From Nesterenkonia marinintestina (lineage in GTDB: Bacteria; Actinomycetota; Actinomycetes; Actinomycetales; Micrococcaceae): DNA of 64,000 bases. Below are positions 35,711-45,141 of the stretch, piece after piece. The stretch's first letter is position 1, and every line of letters starts with the position of its first letter. The translations under genes were made by a program, and so were the position numbers. The notes beneath the pieces were generated by a model. The model searched no databases, had not been told where the DNA came from, and saw only the letters and a list, made by a program, of their open reading frames with translations. The stretch is taken from contig NZ_JAOEFD010000007.1 of the NCBI RefSeq assembly GCF_025420485.1, positions 62,001 to 126,000 of the forward strand, read 5' to 3'.

Positions 35711-36964
35711 ATGACTCTGTCCCGTCGTCTTCCCCGCGTCTCGGAGCTCCGTCCTCTGATGCAGTTCCGCCCCATCGATCCGAATCGCCGCCGCGCCCGT
35801 CTGAGCCGGGCGGCCGACGTCCACGACCTGCGGGCGATCGCCCGGCGGCGCACCCCTCGTCCGGCGTTCGACTACGTGGACGGTGCCGCGGTCGACGAGC
35901 TCACCGCACGTCGCACGCGGGAGGCCATGACCTCCTGCGAGCTGCTTCCGCGGATGCTCCACGGCGTCGAGGAGGTGGACACCTCTGTGCATATCTCGGG
36001 TCAGCGTGCCGACCTGCCCTTCGGGATCGCGCCGACCGGCTTCACCCGATTCATGCATGCCGAGGGGGAGGACGCCGGCGCCGCGGCCGCGGCCGCCCAT
36101 GGGATCCCGTTCACCCTCTCCACCATGGGCACCCGTTCGGTGGAGGAGGTCGCTCGGGTCTCCGGGATGGGCCAGCGATGGTTCCAGCTGTACCTGTGGA
36201 AGGACCGTGAGGCCTCCCTGGGCCTCATCGAGCGGGCGTGGGCGAACGGCTTCGACACCCTGCTCGTCACCGTGGACACCCCGGTGGCCGGGCAGCGGCT
36301 GCGGGACGTCCGCAACGGGATGACGATCCCTCCGCGGCTGGGCGTGCGGACCCTGCTCGACGCGTCCCACCGGCCGGAGTGGTGGTACAACCTGCTGACC
36401 ACCGATCCGCTGACCTTCGCCTCACTCTCGGACACGACCCAGGACCTGCCGAACCTGATCAATGCGATGTTCGATCCGACCCTGAGCCTCGAGGACCTGC
36501 GGTGGATCCGGGAGGTCTGGCCGGGGCGGCTGTTCGTCAAGGGGGTGGTGACCGTCGACGACGCGCACCGCTCCCTCGACGTCGGTGCCGACGGACTCGT
36601 GGTCTCCAGCCACGGGGGACGCCAGCTGGACCGTGCCCCCGTCCCGCTGCGCGCCCTGCCGGAGATCCGTGACGCGGTGGGTCCCGACGTGCCGCTGATC
36701 TACGACTCCGGCCTGATGTCGGGCAACGACGTCATCACCGCGCTGGCACTGGGGGCCGACTTCACGATGATCGGGCGGGCCTATCTGTACGGGCTGATGG
36801 CCGGCGGGCGCCAGGGCGTGGATCGGGTCATCGATCTGCTGGCCGAGGAGGTCAGGGTCTCGATGATGCTGATGGGGGCGTCCTCGGTCGCCGATCTGAC
36901 CCGTGACTCCGTCCGCACACCGTGGGACTCCGGGTCGTCGGCGGCGGTCGGCCCGCGCCGGTGA
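35711..36964 (+). CDS. FMN-dependent alpha-hydroxyacid dehydrogenase (LldD-like)
   Basis: A 417-residue TIM-barrel flavoenzyme. FDYVDGAAVDELTARR, APTGFTRFMHAEGE, TLSTMGTRSVEEVA, VKGVVTVDDAHRSLDVGADG and VVSSHGGRQLDRAP are the FMN- and substrate-binding blocks, the last containing the catalytic His in SHGGR. It resembles the LldD2/MftD branch rather than E. coli LldD, but no mycofactocin genes are near. It should oxidise a 2-hydroxy acid to the 2-oxo acid. The GGAAAGG ribosome site lies about 14 nt from the ATG, rather far. Part of the GntR-controlled unit. Confidence 0.88.
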   Translation: MTLSRRLPRVSELRPLMQFRPIDPNRRRARLSRAADVHDLRAIARRRTPRPAFDYVDGAAVDELTARRTREAMTSCELLPRMLHGVEEVDTSVHISGQRADLPFGIAPTGFTRFMHAEGEDAGAAAAAAHGIPFTLSTMGTRSVEEVARVSGMGQRWFQLYLWKDREASLGLIERAWANGFDTLLVTVDTPVAGQRLRDVRNGMTIPPRLGVRTLLDASHRPEWWYNLLTTDPLTFASLSDTTQDLPNLINAMFDPTLSLEDLRWIREVWPGRLFVKGVVTVDDAHRSLDVGADGLVVSSHGGRQLDRAPVPLRALPEIRDAVGPDVPLIYDSGLMSGNDVITALALGADFTMIGRAYLYGLMAGGRQGVDRVIDLLAEEVRVSMMLMGASSVADLTRDSVRTPWDSGSSAAVGPRR

Positions 36965-37012
36965 ACCGTCCGGCCCTCCGGCGTCGCTTCCTGCAGGTCG
37001 TCCGGTGTGCCC

Positions 37013-38554
37013 TCAGAAGGTGCCGACGGCCAGCGCCAAAGGTATCAGCGCAATGGTCACGGTCACGGGGATGACCAGGGAGATCACGCCGATGTCCTTG
37101 TAGGCCTCGCGGTGGGTCATACCGCAGACGATGATCAGCGTAATCACCGCCCCGTTGTGCGGCAGCGAGTCGAGGCCGCCGGAGGCCATGGCGGTGATCC
37201 GGTGCATGACCTCCATGCTGATGCCCTGGTCGGAGGCCAGGGCCTGCAGCTCCTCCCCCAGCGCGTTGAGGGCGATGGTCATGCCGCCGGAGGCCGAACC
37301 GGTGACGCCGGCGATCACCGAGGTGGACATCGCCGAGGCGATCAGGGCGTTGTCCGAGACGGCGAAGATCCCGTCGCGGATGATCACGAACGCCGCCAGC
37401 GAGGCGACGACGGCGCCGTAGCCCACCTCGGAGGCGGTGTTGAAGATCGGCATCATCGCGTTCTTCGCGCCGTCGGCGAGTCCGCGCAGCAGGGTCCGCA
37501 GGCGCGGGGCGTTCATCAGCAGGATGCTCAGGATGGCGGTGAGCAGCGCGCAGAGCACCGCCCAGATCCCCTGACGGTCGTCGAGGGTGATCCCGCCGAA
37601 CTGCTCCTCCTGCAGGTGGCTCCAGTCCATCGCCGGGAAGAGCCATACGGTGCAGCCGAAGTTCACCAGGAAGACCAGCAGCACCGGGATGAACGGAACC
37701 ACTCGGTTCGGCGGCACCAGGGTCCGCTCCCCGGAGTCCTCGGCATCCGCAGGCGCCGTCGGCTCGGACGTCGGGTCGTCCTCAGATCCCGTCGTCGTGG
37801 GCTGTTCCCGCGTCGACGTGCCGGATGCCGGCGTGGACGTCGTCGTGGACACCGTGGAGGTCCCCCCGACCGAGGCGACCGCCCCCTCACGGCGTTCGAT
37901 CGCCGTCGGATCGGAGAATCGCTCCCCGCGCCGAGCCAGCCGACGCCTGCGGTGCTCCAGCCACAGCATCCCGAGCACGAAGATCAGTGTCCCGCCCAGG
38001 ATCCCGAGGCCGGGAGCGGCGAAGGTGTTGGTCTGGAACGCCTGCCCGGGGATGATGTTCTGCACCTGCGGGGATCCGGGGATCGCCGTCATCGTGAACG
38101 TCAGCGCACCCAGGGCGATGGCTCCGGGGATGAGCCGGCGCGGGATGTCCGCCTGGCGGAAGAGCTCGCGGGCCAGCGGGAACATCACGAACACGACGAC
38201 GAAGACGCTGATCCCGCCGTAGGTGAGCAGCGCGGTGGTCAGCACCGTGGCGAGGATCGCGCGCTTCGGCCCCAGCCACCGCGTGATCGTCTGCGCGATG
38301 TCCCGGGCGTAGCCGGCCATCGTCATCAGCCGGCCGAAGATCGCCCCGGTGAGGAACATCGGGAAGTACTGACCGATGAAGTTCGCGAGCGCGGGCATGA
38401 ACACTTCGGTGTAGTTCGCCAGCACGGGTGCGCCCGAGAACAGCAGGGCCACCAGGGCGCAGAGCGGCGCGGCGAGGACGATGGTCACGCCCCGGTAGGC
38501 CAGGGTGATCAGCAGGATCAGGGAGACGATGATCCCGACGAGGCCGAGGGTCAT
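37013..38554 (-). CDS. GntP-family permease with a long central loop
   Basis: A 513-residue membrane protein. YGGISVFVVVFVMFPLAREL, TMTAIPGSPQVQNIIPG and ASGGLDSLPHNGAVITLI match the hydroxybutyrate/GntP-type permeases (E. coli DsdX/GntP relatives, B. subtilis YxjC). Between the N- and C-terminal helix bundles lies a hydrophilic stretch of about 90 residues very rich in Ser, Thr, Glu and Asp, absent in classic GntP carriers. It starts 6 bp after the stop of the beta-hydroxyacid dehydrogenase gene and is therefore cotranscribed with it; substrate probably a 3-hydroxy acid. Confidence 0.87.
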   Translation of the reverse strand: MTLGLVGIIVSLILLITLAYRGVTIVLAAPLCALVALLFSGAPVLANYTEVFMPALANFIGQYFPMFLTGAIFGRLMTMAGYARDIAQTITRWLGPKRAILATVLTTALLTYGGISVFVVVFVMFPLARELFRQADIPRRLIPGAIALGALTFTMTAIPGSPQVQNIIPGQAFQTNTFAAPGLGILGGTLIFVLGMLWLEHRRRRLARRGERFSDPTAIERREGAVASVGGTSTVSTTTSTPASGTSTREQPTTTGSEDDPTSEPTAPADAEDSGERTLVPPNRVVPFIPVLLVFLVNFGCTVWLFPAMDWSHLQEEQFGGITLDDRQGIWAVLCALLTAILSILLMNAPRLRTLLRGLADGAKNAMMPIFNTASEVGYGAVVASLAAFVIIRDGIFAVSDNALIASAMSTSVIAGVTGSASGGMTIALNALGEELQALASDQGISMEVMHRITAMASGGLDSLPHNGAVITLIIVCGMTHREAYKDIGVISLVIPVTVTIALIPLALAVGTF

Positions 38555-38560
38555 GGCCGC

Positions 38561-39505
38561 TCAGTCCGCGTCGCGCATGGGGGTGACGGTCCCTGTGCCC
38601 TCGTAGCCGGGGGCGGTGCCGTCGGGTGAGACGTACTTCGCGATCAGGGAGCAGTCCTTGTCGGCCAGGCCCTCGTCGACGAGCCGGCGGAACCGGCTCT
38701 GCGCCAGCTGCGCGGCCTCGAGGGTGACGCCGGTGAGCTCGCCGGCGTCGAGCGCCAGGCTGATGTCCTTCAGGGCGAGGTCGGCGCGGAAGGTGGCGTC
38801 GTAGTCCCGGTTCGCGGCCGAGGAGTCGATGATGCCGGGCATCGGGTACCAGGTCTGCTGGGCCCAGGACCGCCCGGAGGAGACCGAGGCGATCTCCCAG
38901 AACACCTTGGGATCCAGGCCGAGCCGGTCGGCGAGCTGGGAGCCTTCGGCGGCGGCCATCAGGTCGATGAACAGCATCATGTTGTTGCAGATCTTGGCCG
39001 AGGTCCCGGTGGTCGGACCGCCGGCGGCGATGGTCTTCCCCGCCATGGGCTCGATGAACCCGAACGCCACGTCCACCGCCTCGGATTCGCCGCCGACCAT
39101 GAACGCCAGGGTGGCCGCGGCGGCCCCGGAGATCCCTCCGGAGACCGGGGCGTCGACGAACCGGAATCCGCGGCGGGCGGACTCGTCGTGGCAGAACTGG
39201 GAGGTCTCCACGTCGACGGTGGAGCTGTCGATCAGCAGCGTGGCCGTGTCCGCGTGGGCCCAGATGCCGTCGTCGCCGTCGAACACGGCGCGCACGTGCT
39301 CACCCTTGGGGAGCATGGTGATGACGACGTCGGCGCCCCGGACCGCCTCTGCGACGCCGTCGACGATGGTCACTCCGGCGGCCTCGCCCGCGGCCGCAGC
39401 CTCTGGGGAGAGGTCGTATCCGCGGACGGTGTGTCCGGCGGCGACCAGGTTCGCCGTCATGGGGGCACCCATGTTGCCCAGTCCGATCCATCCGTACGTC
39501 GCCAT
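38561..39505 (-). CDS. NAD-dependent beta-hydroxyacid dehydrogenase (3-hydroxyisobutyrate / tartronate-semialdehyde reductase family)
   Basis: A 314-residue dehydrogenase. The Rossmann motif GLGNMGAPM is at residues 8-16, the substrate motif FVDAPVSGGISGAAAATL in the middle, and the catalytic Lys in GTSAKICNNMML. The length is slightly above the usual 290-300 because of a short C-terminal extension. The family interconverts 3-hydroxyisobutyrate, glycerate/tartronate semialdehyde and similar pairs. Forms an operon with the downstream permease (6-bp gap). Which hydroxyacid is used is not clear from sequence. Confidence 0.88.
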   Translation of the reverse strand: MATYGWIGLGNMGAPMTANLVAAGHTVRGYDLSPEAAAAGEAAGVTIVDGVAEAVRGADVVITMLPKGEHVRAVFDGDDGIWAHADTATLLIDSSTVDVETSQFCHDESARRGFRFVDAPVSGGISGAAAATLAFMVGGESEAVDVAFGFIEPMAGKTIAAGGPTTGTSAKICNNMMLFIDLMAAAEGSQLADRLGLDPKVFWEIASVSSGRSWAQQTWYPMPGIIDSSAANRDYDATFRADLALKDISLALDAGELTGVTLEAAQLAQSRFRRLVDEGLADKDCSLIAKYVSPDGTAPGYEGTGTVTPMRDAD

Positions 39506-39591
39506 CGCCGCACCTCCGCTGTGAGTTCTGTGTCACGGCTCACGGTATGGAGCGGAGGCGGGAAGCGCAATCTGGGGCGCTGCGCGTCGGC

Positions 39592-40491
39592 TCAGAGGTG
39601 GGTCTCGACGTCGGCGTCCTCGCGCAGCTCGTCGACCTTCTCCATCACGGCCTCGGAGCGCTTCTGCTGGATCAGGCTCTGCTCGAGCTCGTCGCGGACC
39701 TCGTCGAGCTCCGGCACCTCGGGCTGCTCGGCCTCGGCGTCGCCTCCCTCGGCATCACCCTCGGCATCACCCTCCGAGTCGCCGTCCTCGGGAGCGACGG
39801 GGCCCTGGCCGAGCTCCTCGTCGTCGCCCTCAGACCCGTCCTCGGAGTCCTCCTCGGCATCCTCGCCGCCTTCCGCCTCCTGCTGCATCTGTCCGTACTG
39901 CTGGTCGTAGAGCTCCTCGACCTCCTCGTCCGAGGGCTCCTCGACGTCCATGTCCTCGACGACCTCGTCGATCAGCACCTGGTCGGCGGCGTCGGCGCGC
40001 ATCTCCTCCTTCGAGGGACCGTCCTCGCCCACCGACTCGAGCATCTCGTCCACCGAGTCCGCCCCGGAGCTCTCCGCAGTCTGCTCGAGGATCTCGTCGA
40101 CGTCCTCCTCGGAGGCCTCGTAGCCCTCGTCCTCGGCATAGGCGACGAGCAGCTGGGCACCGATCATGGACTCGAGCGTCTCGTCCTTCAGCTGGTCCTG
40201 GTCGACCTCCTCGCCGGCCATCTGGGACTGCATGGCGGCCTGCTGGAACTGCGACTCGTACATCATCCGGAACTGATCGCCGGTGATCTCCTCACCCTCG
40301 ACCTCGGCGACGACGTCGGGGATGCCCTCCAGATCGGGCTCGGGCATATCCTGGTCCTGCATGCCGCCCTCTTCGGCGCCCTGCTCCTGTGAGCCGGGTT
40401 CGCCGGCCTGGTCCTCCGGGGCCTCGGAACAGGCGGCCAGACCCACCATGGCGGCGGTGAGCGCCAGCGACGTGATCAGCTTCTTCGACAC
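39592..40491 (-). CDS. SurA-type foldase lipoprotein, highly acidic
   Basis: A 299-residue lipoprotein starting with GTG at 40491 (GGGAGGA upstream): VSKKLITSLALTAAMVGLAAC, lipobox Cys21. A SurA_N-like domain follows (VVAEVEGEEITGDQFRMMYE, then a helical region with LIDEVVEDMDVEEPSDEEVEE). The remainder is extremely acidic, with a Glu/Gly/Asp/Ala-rich low-complexity block (about 215-260). No parvulin PPIase domain is visible. It probably acts as a surface chaperone for secreted proteins. The strong acidity fits exposure to high salt. It is the gene flanking the left edge of the restriction-modification island. Confidence 0.85.
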   Translation of the reverse strand: MSKKLITSLALTAAMVGLAACSEAPEDQAGEPGSQEQGAEEGGMQDQDMPEPDLEGIPDVVAEVEGEEITGDQFRMMYESQFQQAAMQSQMAGEEVDQDQLKDETLESMIGAQLLVAYAEDEGYEASEEDVDEILEQTAESSGADSVDEMLESVGEDGPSKEEMRADAADQVLIDEVVEDMDVEEPSDEEVEELYDQQYGQMQQEAEGGEDAEEDSEDGSEGDDEELGQGPVAPEDGDSEGDAEGDAEGGDAEAEQPEVPELDEVRDELEQSLIQQKRSEAVMEKVDELREDADVETHL

Positions 40492-40698
40492 GTTCAGGTC
40501 CTCCCTGTGGTTCGCAACGCGCCGGCACGCTAACACACGGGTCAGGACGCCGGATCCAGACGGGCGCGCGGATCACCAGGCGGTGTTCAGACGAGCCGCC
40601 GAGGCTGATCAGCGCCTCAGAGGACGGGACCGTGGGTCTCGACAGGCCACGCGATCCAGCTGTTTCGGAGCGCGCCAGCGTGGGTTCAGGGGCAATGG

Positions 40699-43600
40699 TC
40701 ACGCCACCTCGGTAGGAAGCGCGCTCTGCTTGATACGGTGCAACGTCTCGACGATGACATCCACCTCATCGTCGGGAAAGACGTGGTCGGGGCCGATGGG
40801 AGCGTGGTCGGTGTACGGCGACTCAAAGAGACGCTCCGGCTCCATCACTCCGTTGTGGGTCAGCTCATCGACGATGAGGTTCACGAAGCGGACCTGGTCG
40901 GCGGTGAACTTCGTGCCGTCCAGATAGTTCTCGAACGCCTCGATGGCCGCGGTGCGCTCGAGACCGACGAGCCCGCGGACGAAGATCCCCAGACCGCCGG
41001 TCTGCTCTTCGGCCCAGTCGAGGTCGACTTGCTGTCCGCCGGAAGCGAGCAGCATCGCCTCCAACTCGGTGAGGTCGTCAGGGGTCAGCTGCTTGTTCCG
41101 GCGCAGGCGCTGAAGGGCTAGGTTGTCGAGGTGCTCACGGAGGTAGGCCTCGGCTTTGGAACGGAAGCGCTCTACGTTGGTGCCGGGGGTGATGCGCGGC
41201 AGCACGACCTCGACGTCTTCGCCGATCGTGTCCTCGAAATCGGAGTAGATCGGGTTGCGTGCCGTCTTCTCGATAAACCGCGCGAGGCCGCGGATTCGGA
41301 TCCGGGCGAGCTCCAGCATCGGTAGTGAGACGTCGATCCACCACTCGTCGCCGGCCACGGACTCCAGCAGCTCGGCCTGCTCGGCGACGCTCGGGATCGC
41401 GGTCTTGCCGAGCAGCGCGGCGGCGATGGCCTGAACGGTCTCTCGCAGCCGTTCGGCCAGCACAGCGTCGCCGTCGAGCTGGGCGAGTTGGCGACGCAGG
41501 ATGAGGAGATCGAAGCGCTTGGCGTCCTCGTCGTCGTCATGCATCGAGGACGGCAGTCCGGCGAGCGTGAGGAGCGCCTCGGAGTCCTCAGGCCCGATCG
41601 TGTTCCACGCCTCTGCAGAGGCATACTTCTCGACGGCCCGACGGTGCGGCCGCACGACGAAGTTCTCGAGGTTCATCCCGGCGACGACCTCGTGCAGCGT
41701 CTTCACGGTGGAAGAGCGCAGGTCGGGTTCTTCGTCGCCGAGCGCCGTGACGAGTCCGAGTCGCGCTTCGAAGAGGCGCCGGGAGAGCGACTTCTGCGTC
41801 TGTCCATGTGATCCGGGTAGGTCATGACTGAAATACTCGAGATTGCCACAGAAGTCGAAGACGAGGAAGTCCTGCTTGTCCTCACCGGGACCGAACAGGT
41901 CCGGGGAGAGCCTGGTACCGCGTCCGATCATCTGCCAGAACTTCGCCTTCGAGCGCACCATCTTGAAGAAGACGAGGTTGACGACCTCGGGCACGTCGAT
42001 GCCCGTGTCGAGCATGTCGACGCTGATCGCGATGTGCGGTGCCTTGTCCTTGATCGAGAAATCGTCGATCAGTGACTGCGCGTACGGCGTGCTGTGGGTG
42101 ACCACTCGGGCGAAGTGGCCGGCGAGTTCGGGGTAGCTGAGGTTGAAGCGCTTCTCGATGAACTCGGCATGCTTCTGACTCTTGGCGAAGATGATCGTCT
42201 TGCCCAGTCGGTCATCGCCGGCGACCCGGTAGCCCTTCGTCATCAACGTTTCGAGCACCTTGTCGACGGTGTCCTCGTTGAACAGGAAGCGGTTGAGCTC
42301 CTCCGCGCCCACTGCCTCGGGTGGTCCGTCTTCGCCCCAGTCGAGCCCGTCCCACTGGTCCTTCTCCTCGTCTGTGAGGTCGTCGTACTTGATGCCCGAG
42401 CGTAGGAACTTCGTGCCGACGCTGGTGCCCTTCGGCGGCACGAGGTAGCCCGACTCGACGGCCTCGTCGAGTGAGTAGTTGTCGGTGGGCACACCATCCT
42501 CAAGATGGAACAGCCGGTAGGTGTTGTGGTCGACCTCGTCCTTGGGGGTCGCCGTCAGGCCGATCAGCAGCGAGTCGAAGTAGTCGAAGATCGCGCCGTA
42601 CTTGGCGTAGACGGAACGGTGCGCCTCGTCGATGACGATGAGGTCGAAGTAGCCCGGGCCGAAGCGGCGCTTCCCATGGTCGATCTCGTTGATGAGGTTC
42701 ATCATCGTCGGGTAAGTCGAGACGTACACCCGACCCTCGATCGCCTTCTCGGTGACGAGATTGACCGTCGTCGAGCCGGGCAGATGCTCCGTGAATGCGT
42801 GGACGCTCTGGTTCACCAGCGCCGTGCGGTCGGCGAGGAAGAGCACTCGCTTGATCCAGTTCGCCGTCTGCAGCAGGTCGACGAGGGCGATGGTGGTGCG
42901 AGTCTTGCCGGAGCCGGTGGCCATGACCAGCAGCGCCTCGCGCTGCTTCCGGTCGAACGCCTCGCCCACAGCCTTGATCGCCCGCACCTGATACGGACGG
43001 CCGGCGATATCGGTGTTCGCCTGCGCTGACGACAACGGGAGCCTGGTCTGGCGCCGTTGGATCATGAGCTCCAGCTCGTCCCGCGTATAGAAGCCCTGGA
43101 TCTCCCGCGGCGGGTACCCGCCGGCGTCGTCCCAGATCCGGTGCTCGTAGCCGTTGGTGTAGAAGATCACCGGACGACGGCCGAACTGCCGCTCCAGGCA
43201 GTCGGCGTACAGCTTGGCCTGCTGTTGGCCGACCTCGGCGGACTTGGCGGTGCGCTTGGCCTCCACCACAGCCAGGGGCAGGCCGTCGGTGCCCCACAGG
43301 ACGTAGTCGACGAATCCCTCGCCTCCAACGTTGGGCATGCCGGTGACGGGGTACTCGCGGTCGCGCTCCTCGTCCAGCGCCCACCCAGCTTCGCGCAGCA
43401 GGACATCGATGAACAGGTCGCGCGCGGCGGCCTCGTCGTAGTCACGCGTGTCGGGTGCGGCTGCCGCTTGGGCTGCGGCGATCTGGGCCTTGAGCTCGGC
43501 GATCTCGGCCTCGTGGCCGGCCAGCCGGTCGTCCTTCTCCGCGAGTTCGCGGGTGTGGGCCTCGTCCTGTTCCTTGAACTTCTCCGCGAGTTGGGCCACC

Positions 43601-44049
43601 TCTGCGCGTGAGAGCGGTGCGGCCTGGGCAGCCAGCTCCGGATCGAACTGGGCGTGGAGCGGCACCGCCGTCGGCGCTGGGGAGTGATGGTACGACGTCC
43701 ACACGACCACGTGGAACAGCTCCCGCAGCACGGTCAGCCCGACGTCAGGTCGAATCTGGCGGGCGTCGTGAACGGCGGTGTTGCCGACGCGACGGATCGC
43801 CGTCAGCTTCTCCGTGATGGTCCGCGACACGCAGGCCTTAAACCCGGGGTCGCTGATCTTCGCCGCGAGGTCGTTGCGGTAAGGGATCTGCAGTGAGAGG
43901 ACTTCATAGAGGTAGCCGACTACCTTCTCGACCACCCTGCGGGAGTAGAAGCACGCCGAGCGTGGGTCCGATGACAGGTACGACTCGGCCCGGGCGCAGT
44001 CGTCATGCAGTGACGGAAGCGTCTGGCGGACGAAGTCGAAGTTGCCCAT
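40699..44049 (-). CDS. hsdR: Type I restriction endonuclease subunit R
   Basis: A 1116-residue motor-nuclease. An N-terminal DUF4145-like helical domain (about 1-115; SACFYSRRVVEKVVGYLYEV) and a Glu/Ala-rich coiled coil precede the nuclease core YVLWGTDGLPLAVVEAKRT (PD-ExK). The SF2 helicase follows with Walker A MATGSGKTRTT, DEAH in VIDEAHRSVYAKYG and LLIGLTATP. It cleaves unmodified DNA after translocation together with HsdM and HsdS. It is last in the operon, 9 bp after the NucS-like gene. No inactivating frameshift is seen. Confidence 0.95.
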   Translation of the reverse strand: MGNFDFVRQTLPSLHDDCARAESYLSSDPRSACFYSRRVVEKVVGYLYEVLSLQIPYRNDLAAKISDPGFKACVSRTITEKLTAIRRVGNTAVHDARQIRPDVGLTVLRELFHVVVWTSYHHSPAPTAVPLHAQFDPELAAQAAPLSRAEVAQLAEKFKEQDEAHTRELAEKDDRLAGHEAEIAELKAQIAAAQAAAAPDTRDYDEAAARDLFIDVLLREAGWALDEERDREYPVTGMPNVGGEGFVDYVLWGTDGLPLAVVEAKRTAKSAEVGQQQAKLYADCLERQFGRRPVIFYTNGYEHRIWDDAGGYPPREIQGFYTRDELELMIQRRQTRLPLSSAQANTDIAGRPYQVRAIKAVGEAFDRKQREALLVMATGSGKTRTTIALVDLLQTANWIKRVLFLADRTALVNQSVHAFTEHLPGSTTVNLVTEKAIEGRVYVSTYPTMMNLINEIDHGKRRFGPGYFDLIVIDEAHRSVYAKYGAIFDYFDSLLIGLTATPKDEVDHNTYRLFHLEDGVPTDNYSLDEAVESGYLVPPKGTSVGTKFLRSGIKYDDLTDEEKDQWDGLDWGEDGPPEAVGAEELNRFLFNEDTVDKVLETLMTKGYRVAGDDRLGKTIIFAKSQKHAEFIEKRFNLSYPELAGHFARVVTHSTPYAQSLIDDFSIKDKAPHIAISVDMLDTGIDVPEVVNLVFFKMVRSKAKFWQMIGRGTRLSPDLFGPGEDKQDFLVFDFCGNLEYFSHDLPGSHGQTQKSLSRRLFEARLGLVTALGDEEPDLRSSTVKTLHEVVAGMNLENFVVRPHRRAVEKYASAEAWNTIGPEDSEALLTLAGLPSSMHDDDEDAKRFDLLILRRQLAQLDGDAVLAERLRETVQAIAAALLGKTAIPSVAEQAELLESVAGDEWWIDVSLPMLELARIRIRGLARFIEKTARNPIYSDFEDTIGEDVEVVLPRITPGTNVERFRSKAEAYLREHLDNLALQRLRRNKQLTPDDLTELEAMLLASGGQQVDLDWAEEQTGGLGIFVRGLVGLERTAAIEAFENYLDGTKFTADQVRFVNLIVDELTHNGVMEPERLFESPYTDHAPIGPDHVFPDDEVDVIVETLHRIKQSALPTEVA

Positions 44050-44058
44050 GGCGTACTT

Positions 44059-45138
44059 TCACTCCCCGTCGTCGAGATTGAAGTGGGCGGCCAGGCGTCC
44101 GAGCGTGAACTCCTGACGCAGCTTGCATGCGCTGTGCTGGCTGGCGAACATGCCCTTCTCCCAATAGGCGTCGCTCTGGGGGCGGGCGTCGATCCACTCG
44201 ACAGGGACCACCCATTCCGCATCGTCATCGTCGAGTTCGGCCGTCGCGAAGCGGTAGTCCGTGGCGAGCTGCTGCCCGTCCAGTGGTTGCCACTGACCGT
44301 TGATGCGGACCCGGGCCTCCTCGAACCGCGTCGCTGGCCTCACGGTGATGCCGACGCCCACAAATCCGGTACTGGGGACGTTGACCCAGACGCGCGCGCC
44401 CTCGGGGAGTGACCGGATGGTCTGAGAGTAGAACTTGCCCTGACCGGCGGAGATGAAATTGAACCTGCGAGCGTCCTCCCACACGCGATCGCCACCGAAG
44501 GAGACGTACCAGTCCATTCCGTTCCAGGGGGCACGCTTGCTCTTCTTATTACCCGCGGCCGCGGTCGGTGACTCGTCATCGGAGGAGACGAGCCAGGATC
44601 GGGCCAAGTAACATCGTCCGTCATCCTCCAGGTAGGAGAAGAAGACAGCGCTGACGGGGACGCCGAAGTCGCGCAGGTAGTTGACTATGCGCTCCGAGCT
44701 GGCATCGAGCTCGGCGGCCACGATGGTGAGGTTGAGGTCGCCGTTGAGCTCGTCTGGCGGCGCGCTGCCGAAGACGTCCTCAAACGCGGCCTCAAACGGT
44801 TGGGCGAGGTGTTGAGTGGCGATGTCGATCACGTCTTCGCGAGAGAGCGTGGACACCCACGAGCCGTAGTCGAGCACCTGGGCGACGACCTCGCGGGGCG
44901 TCTTGTCGCGCTTGAGCTCCAGCAGGTGCAGGTTGCCGTCGACGTCGATAGCCAGTAGATCGAGGCGTGGGCCGTGGGGCGTGATCACCTCACTGCCGAT
45001 GACTAGTAGCCGCTCGCCGAGCAGCGAGGGGTCGCGCTTGAGGAACTCGTGGAGGTCACTCTCGGCTGGGAGCCTCGACGTCACCAACGGCATCGGCTCG
45101 TCGCCGTCGATCCGCCACATCCTCATCTCAACGGGCAT
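44059..45138 (-). CDS. NucS-like (DUF91) putative nuclease inside the RM operon
   Basis: A 359-residue protein. The first half carries ESDLHEFLKRDPSLL and then RLDLLAIDVDGNLHLLELKR, a PD-(D/E)xK arrangement (Asp, Glu, Lys) typical of DUF91/EndoMS-NucS-type nucleases. The C-terminal half (SWLVSSDDESPT, WYVSFGGDRVWEDARRFNFI) is an extra domain with Trp/Phe-rich beta strands seen in other defence-associated nucleases. It starts 3 bp after hsdS and ends 9 bp before hsdR, so it is clearly part of the operon. It might add DNA cleavage or substrate sensing; no partner is proven. Confidence 0.8.
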   Translation of the reverse strand: MPVEMRMWRIDGDEPMPLVTSRLPAESDLHEFLKRDPSLLGERLLVIGSEVITPHGPRLDLLAIDVDGNLHLLELKRDKTPREVVAQVLDYGSWVSTLSREDVIDIATQHLAQPFEAAFEDVFGSAPPDELNGDLNLTIVAAELDASSERIVNYLRDFGVPVSAVFFSYLEDDGRCYLARSWLVSSDDESPTAAAGNKKSKRAPWNGMDWYVSFGGDRVWEDARRFNFISAGQGKFYSQTIRSLPEGARVWVNVPSTGFVGVGITVRPATRFEEARVRINGQWQPLDGQQLATDYRFATAELDDDDAEWVVPVEWIDARPQSDAYWEKGMFASQHSACKLRQEFTLGRLAAHFNLDDGE

Positions 45139-45141
45139 GGG

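Noticed and set aside
34442-36964. 840-codon frame joining the MFS gene region to the hydroxyacid dehydrogenase
   Set aside because: The first part is an off-frame shadow of the MFS gene; only the part from ATG 35711 matches a family.
39740-39800. Tandem repeat around CCTCGGCATCAC
   Set aside because: In-frame low-complexity codons for the Glu/Gly/Asp/Ala block of the foldase lipoprotein.
40292-40702. 136-codon minus-strand frame between hsdR and the lipoprotein
   Set aside because: Arg/Gly-rich shadow with no ribosome site and no similarity to known families; it partly overlaps the real lipoprotein gene.
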